From assembly GCA_019104865.1 (NCBI GenBank), contig JAHRWZ010000032.1:1-64000 (forward strand): a stretch of DNA of 64,000 nucleotides, given 5' to 3'. Under the pieces are notes generated by a model. It was not told where the DNA came from. It worked only from the letters and a program-made list of their open reading frames with translations, and searched no databases. The position numbers were made by a program, and so were the translations under genes. This DNA is from Castellaniella sp. GTDB lineage: Bacteria > Pseudomonadota > Gammaproteobacteria > Burkholderiales > Burkholderiaceae_B. Below are positions 60,989 through 64,000 of this stretch, one piece after another (position 1 is the stretch's first letter; every line of letters starts with the position of its first letter).

Positions 60989-61243
60989 TTTATCTTGTAC
61001 CGAAAATTAAGGTTTGCAGCCAGCCCTGTCAATGGGCGTTTGCACTGTCTCGGGATCGTCACCGCCGTCGGCGGTACGCGGTCGCGGCCCAGCAAAAAGG
61101 CTAACGACCCGATTGCGACACAATCGGGTCGTTAGCCTTTTAAAACACGGGAAAAGCGACGGATCAACCGATCCGGGGCAAGCAGGAGACCAGGGCACCC
61201 ACACAAATCCCGGGAACCACGCCGCCGGGATCCGTCATGCGAT
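60989..61243. other. Intergenic region between dioxygenase and barstar operons
   Basis: It holds a short AT-rich stretch continuing the dioxygenase promoter, then GC-rich sequence and a long terminator hairpin (61095-61141). Apparent open frames on both strands across 61007-61325 are created by the hairpin's symmetry and are not genes. Confidence 0.6.
61095..61141 (-). terminator. Long perfect terminator hairpin after the barstar gene
   Basis: A perfect 21-bp inverted repeat with a 5-base loop (CGACA) has arms ending in AAAAGG and CCTTTT, giving U tracts in either direction. It lies about 100 bases after the barstar stop and also shields the divergent dioxygenase promoter from read-through. 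Confidence 0.85.
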
Positions 61244-61702
61244 TCAGCCCTCGCGCCCGGAATACGGCGTGGGATCGACACCTGGTTCGGGCGCCGGATG
61301 CGCGCCCGCATGCTGGATGGCATAGGCGAACTGGCGTTCGTTGTTCTGGCCGAATTCCACGACGTCGTCGCAGACGCCCTGGATGGCCTTCGCGTCCTCG
61401 ACCAGGGCCGGATCGCCGGAATGCAGATGGCGGAACCACAGAAACAGGCCGACCTTCTGATCGCTGAGCGTATCGCACAAGCAATCGTACAGGGCGTCCA
61501 GATTGCCACCGAAGAATTCCGGGTAATCGATGGCCTTCACGACCGCCCGCAGGACAGCCGAACGGCTGCGAGCGCGATCGCAGTCGACGGCGAACGCTGC
61601 CAGCCCCGCCTCAGTCGCGGCCGCCAGGGCATCCTGTTCGGAAACCGCCAGGGCATCCACAACCCCATGGGCGAACATCTCGTTTATCTGGGCCAGACTC
61701 AT
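61244..61702 (-). CDS. Barstar-family protein
   Basis: The protein is 152 residues from the ATG at 61702, after AAGGAGTGGTCCGC and overlapping the patatin stop (ATGA). The core AIDYPEFFGGNLDALYDCLCDTL is the barstar signature. Barstar inhibits the RNase barnase; no barnase-like gene is visible in the window. It has an N-terminal extension of about 35 residues and a Pro/Gly-rich tail. The role of such orphan barstars is unknown. Confidence 0.82.
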   Translation of the reverse strand: MSLAQINEMFAHGVVDALAVSEQDALAAATEAGLAAFAVDCDRARSRSAVLRAVVKAIDYPEFFGGNLDALYDCLCDTLSDQKVGLFLWFRHLHSGDPALVEDAKAIQGVCDDVVEFGQNNERQFAYAIQHAGAHPAPEPGVDPTPYSGREG

Positions 61703-62910
61703 GCGGACCACTCCTTGAAAAAAGCGATGATTTCATCAGCACGGCTCAGGCTGTCCGCCCGGCCCAACGCGATCAGGTCCTTTGTGTAGCCTGTTTCGAA
61801 CAACAAATACGACACCAGCGCCCCACCTCCGGCCTCGGCCTTCCGAGGGGAAACCCCCAGCACCCGGAACAGAGTGCGCACCGCGCGCGGCAATTCGCCC
61901 AGATGTTCCAGAGCTATCTCATCCAGGGAACGGCTGGGCGCGATCATCAGCGTGTGGATGGGTTGCAGTGACTCGCTTTTTAATCCATTTGCGGGGATTC
62001 GTGCAAGCAGCTCATTGATGCGCCCCATGCGCTCCATGTCGAGCGACACGCCATCCAGGAAAATGTTGGACAGGGTATGACCCGCGATCTGTGCCAGATT
62101 GGGATATGGCGGGCTCAGGTCGCGCGCGCCGGGATGCGTTTCGTCCTGATAATTGGTCCCGATGACGAACACCCGCCGGGCCCCGAGGTGGATGGCCGGA
62201 CTGATCGGGGCCAGCTGGCGCATCGAACCGTCGCCACACCAGAGCGTGTGATCGCCCATCAGGATCGCCCGGGCGGGAAACACGAAGGGGATGGCGCTGG
62301 AAGCCAGCAGATGGTCCACCCCGATCGTGCAGGCAACCGCGCGGCGCAGGGATCGGGTCCAGGGCAGGATCGGACAGCGCGCCTGGTAGAACGTCAGGTG
62401 TTCACCGGTGGTGTAGGCCGTCGCGGTGATGGCTAGCGCCTGCAGATGCCCGCGCCGCAGATTGGTCTGCAGCCGGGTGAAGCTGAGCATGTGGCCCAGC
62501 ATCCGGGCCAGAGGTGCATTGTCCAGCAGTGAACGCGGCGCATAGCGCGACCACTGGGGCCGCAGCCAGCCCAGGCCGAACATGCCCAGCCATTGCAGGC
62601 CGGTGCTCAGCAGATGGGGTGCGTCCGCATAATAAATGTCGTGCGTGCGCAAGGCCTGCCACAGCTCGCACAAATGGCGGATGGCCTGATGCGGCTGGTG
62701 GGCGCGGCAAGCCAGGGCGGCCGCATTGATGGCGCCCGCCGAAGTCCCGCAGATGATGTCGAACGGATTGCGGAAGCTGTGCCGCGTTTCGGGGTCCAGC
62801 ACCTGCAGAACCCCCGAAAGCACGCCGGCCTGGTAGGCGGCGCGCGCGCCGCCCCCCGTCATGATCAGACCGACGGGCGATCGTTCAGGCGCGTCGCGGC
62901 TTGTTGGCAT
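61699..62910 (-). CDS. Patatin-like phospholipase
   Basis: The protein is 403 residues, with an oxyanion loop TGGGARAAYQAG near residue 18, the nucleophile elbow GTSAGA, and the Asp of the dyad in CGDGSMRQL. Such enzymes hydrolyse phospholipids in the cytoplasm or when secreted; no signal peptide is seen. The ATG lies inside the maeB coding region, overlapping its end by 26 bases. It is co-transcribed with maeB and the barstar gene. Confidence 0.92.
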   Translation of the reverse strand: MPTSRDAPERSPVGLIMTGGGARAAYQAGVLSGVLQVLDPETRHSFRNPFDIICGTSAGAINAAALACRAHQPHQAIRHLCELWQALRTHDIYYADAPHLLSTGLQWLGMFGLGWLRPQWSRYAPRSLLDNAPLARMLGHMLSFTRLQTNLRRGHLQALAITATAYTTGEHLTFYQARCPILPWTRSLRRAVACTIGVDHLLASSAIPFVFPARAILMGDHTLWCGDGSMRQLAPISPAIHLGARRVFVIGTNYQDETHPGARDLSPPYPNLAQIAGHTLSNIFLDGVSLDMERMGRINELLARIPANGLKSESLQPIHTLMIAPSRSLDEIALEHLGELPRAVRTLFRVLGVSPRKAEAGGGALVSYLLFETGYTKDLIALGRADSLSRADEIIAFFKEWSA

Positions 62911-64000
62911 CGACCACCGTCAGGGCAGTCATGTTGACGATCCGGCGCACGGTGGAGCTGGACGTCAGGATGTGCACCGGCGCACTGGCCCCCAGCAGGA
63001 ACGGCCCCACCGCCACGTTGCCGCCTGCGGCGGTCTTGAGCAGGTTGTAAGCGATGTTGCCGGCATCGACACTGGGACAGATCAGCAGATTGGCTTCACC
63101 GTGCAGCGTGGTGGACGGCAGGATGCGCTGCCGCAAGGCCGGGTCGAGCGCGCAGTCGCCATGCATCTCGCCATCGATTTCCAGACCGGGATCGCGTTCA
63201 CGCACCAAGGCCAGGGCCGCGCGCATTTTCTCGCCCGAGGACGAGCTGCCCGTGCCGAAATTCGAGCGCGACAGCAGGGCGACCTTGGGTTCGATGTTCA
63301 GGCGGCGCATTTCCTCGGCGGCCATCAGGGTGATGTCCGCAATCTGCCCGGCATCCGGATTGTCGTTGATGTGCGTATCGGCCAGCGCGAGCGTGCGTTC
63401 CTCGAGCAGCACGATGTTCATGGCTGCATAGGTCCGGGCCCCCGGCTGCAGACCCAGGACCTCGTCGATGAACCGCAGATGGTTGCCATAAGTGCCGACC
63501 GTGCCGCAGATCATGCCGTCGGCGTCTCCCAGGCGGACCATCATGGCGCCGATCAGGGTCAGGCGGCGGCGCATTTCCACCCGTGCCATTTCCTTCGTGA
63601 TGCCCCGGCGGCACATCAGTTCCCAGTATGTCGTCCAGTACTGGTGGAAGCGTTCATCGTGTTCGGGATTGGTGACCTCGACGTCCTGGCCCAAGCGAAT
63701 GCGCAGGCCGTATTTTTCGATTCGCGCGGCCAGCACGGCCGGACGGCCAATGAGGATCGGCCTGGCCAGGCGTTCGTCCACCACGATCTGCACCGCCCGC
63801 AGGACGCGCTCGTCCTCGCCTTCCGCAAACACGATGCGCGCCTTGCCACCCTCGCGCACCATGGCCCGCGCGGCGGAGAACAGGGGCTTCATGAAGGCGC
63901 CGGAATGGTAGACGAACTGTTCCAGCTGGCCTGCGTAGCCTTCCAGATCGGCGATCGGGCGCGTGGCCACGCCGTCTTCCATGGCCGCCCTGGCCACGGC
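62885..64000 (-). CDS. maeB: NADP-dependent malic enzyme MaeB, C-terminal part (cut by window edge)
   Basis: The frame is open through the window end, so the start lies beyond 64000. Visible are the last residues of the malic-enzyme domain (AMEDGVATRPI) and the complete phosphotransacetylase-like C-terminal domain (ARIVFAEGEDERVLRA, DADGMICGTVGTYGNHLRF, GEANLLICPSVDAGNIAYNLLK). MaeB decarboxylates malate to pyruvate; the PTA-like part is regulatory. A stand-alone phosphotransacetylase is excluded by the continuing upstream malic-enzyme sequence. Confidence 0.92.
   Translation of the reverse strand, partial: AVARAAMEDGVATRPIADLEGYAGQLEQFVYHSGAFMKPLFSAARAMVREGGKARIVFAEGEDERVLRAVQIVVDERLARPILIGRPAVLAARIEKYGLRIRLGQDVEVTNPEHDERFHQYWTTYWELMCRRGITKEMARVEMRRRLTLIGAMMVRLGDADGMICGTVGTYGNHLRFIDEVLGLQPGARTYAAMNIVLLEERTLALADTHINDNPDAGQIADITLMAAEEMRRLNIEPKVALLSRSNFGTGSSSSGEKMRAALALVRERDPGLEIDGEMHGDCALDPALRQRILPSTTLHGEANLLICPSVDAGNIAYNLLKTAAGGNVAVGPFLLGASAPVHILTSSSTVRRIVNMTALTVVDANKPRRA

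Noticed and set aside
61007-61325. Small frames on both strands sharing LTTRL and NRVVSL
   Set aside because: The apparent similarity between strands is produced by the 21-bp inverted repeat of the terminator.

Overview
The window is a high-GC chromosomal segment from a betaproteobacterium, most likely Burkholderiales and Alcaligenaceae-like (Bordetella/Achromobacter/Castellaniella type). The housekeeping order glmM-folP-ftsH-rlmE / yhbY / greA, carAB, dnaX-ybaB-recR with the SRP RNA beside dnaX, and tkt-gap-pgk point there. This placement is inference from gene order and composition; no 16S rRNA is present.

Accessory region, 1-6262: an apparently complete IS66-family element (1-2540, with recognisable ends) is followed by a strong promoter-like site facing the IS, a coding remnant, and an AT-richer two-gene operon. 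That operon encodes a 715-residue GNAT-PIN-GNAT-PUA/ASCH-like protein translationally coupled to a stand-alone ASCH protein. The region ends at an intact tRNA-Arg(UCU) followed by a truncated second copy of the same tRNA, the usual signature of an island boundary. This module is the best candidate for an undescribed RNA-targeting conflict (toxin-antitoxin or defence) system.

Core region, 6650-49447: pldA and an LTA-synthase-like sulfatase; tRNA-Pro running into a DoxX gene; a PepSY/response-regulator/histidine-kinase operon; the pstSCAB phosphate transporter with a near-perfect Pho box; divergent ppk and ppx; an ornithine-lipid-type acyltransferase; glmM, folP, ftsH, rlmE, yhbY, greA; uraA; a LysR regulator divergent from pirin and doxX; an SDR gene coupled to carAB; transaldolase; a NitT/TauT-type ABC transporter; dnaX, ybaB, recR; SRP RNA; tkt-gap-pgk; and rsmE.

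Catabolic region, 49455-60908: a minus-strand meta-cleavage lower pathway (semialdehyde dehydrogenase, hydratase, decarboxylase, tautomerase) lies opposite a GntR/FCD regulator with a palindromic operator. A second minus-strand operon follows: extradiol dioxygenase, an atypical class II aldolase-like protein, a complete Liv-type ABC transporter and a 3-hydroxyacyl-CoA-dehydrogenase-like enzyme. Together they suggest uptake and ring cleavage of an unknown aromatic acid. livM carries an apparent one-base frameshift near its 3' end. No 4-hydroxy-2-oxovalerate aldolase or acetaldehyde dehydrogenase is present.

End, 61244-64000: maeB (cut by the window edge), a patatin-like phospholipase and an orphan barstar-like gene form a tightly overlapping minus-strand operon closed by a long perfect hairpin.
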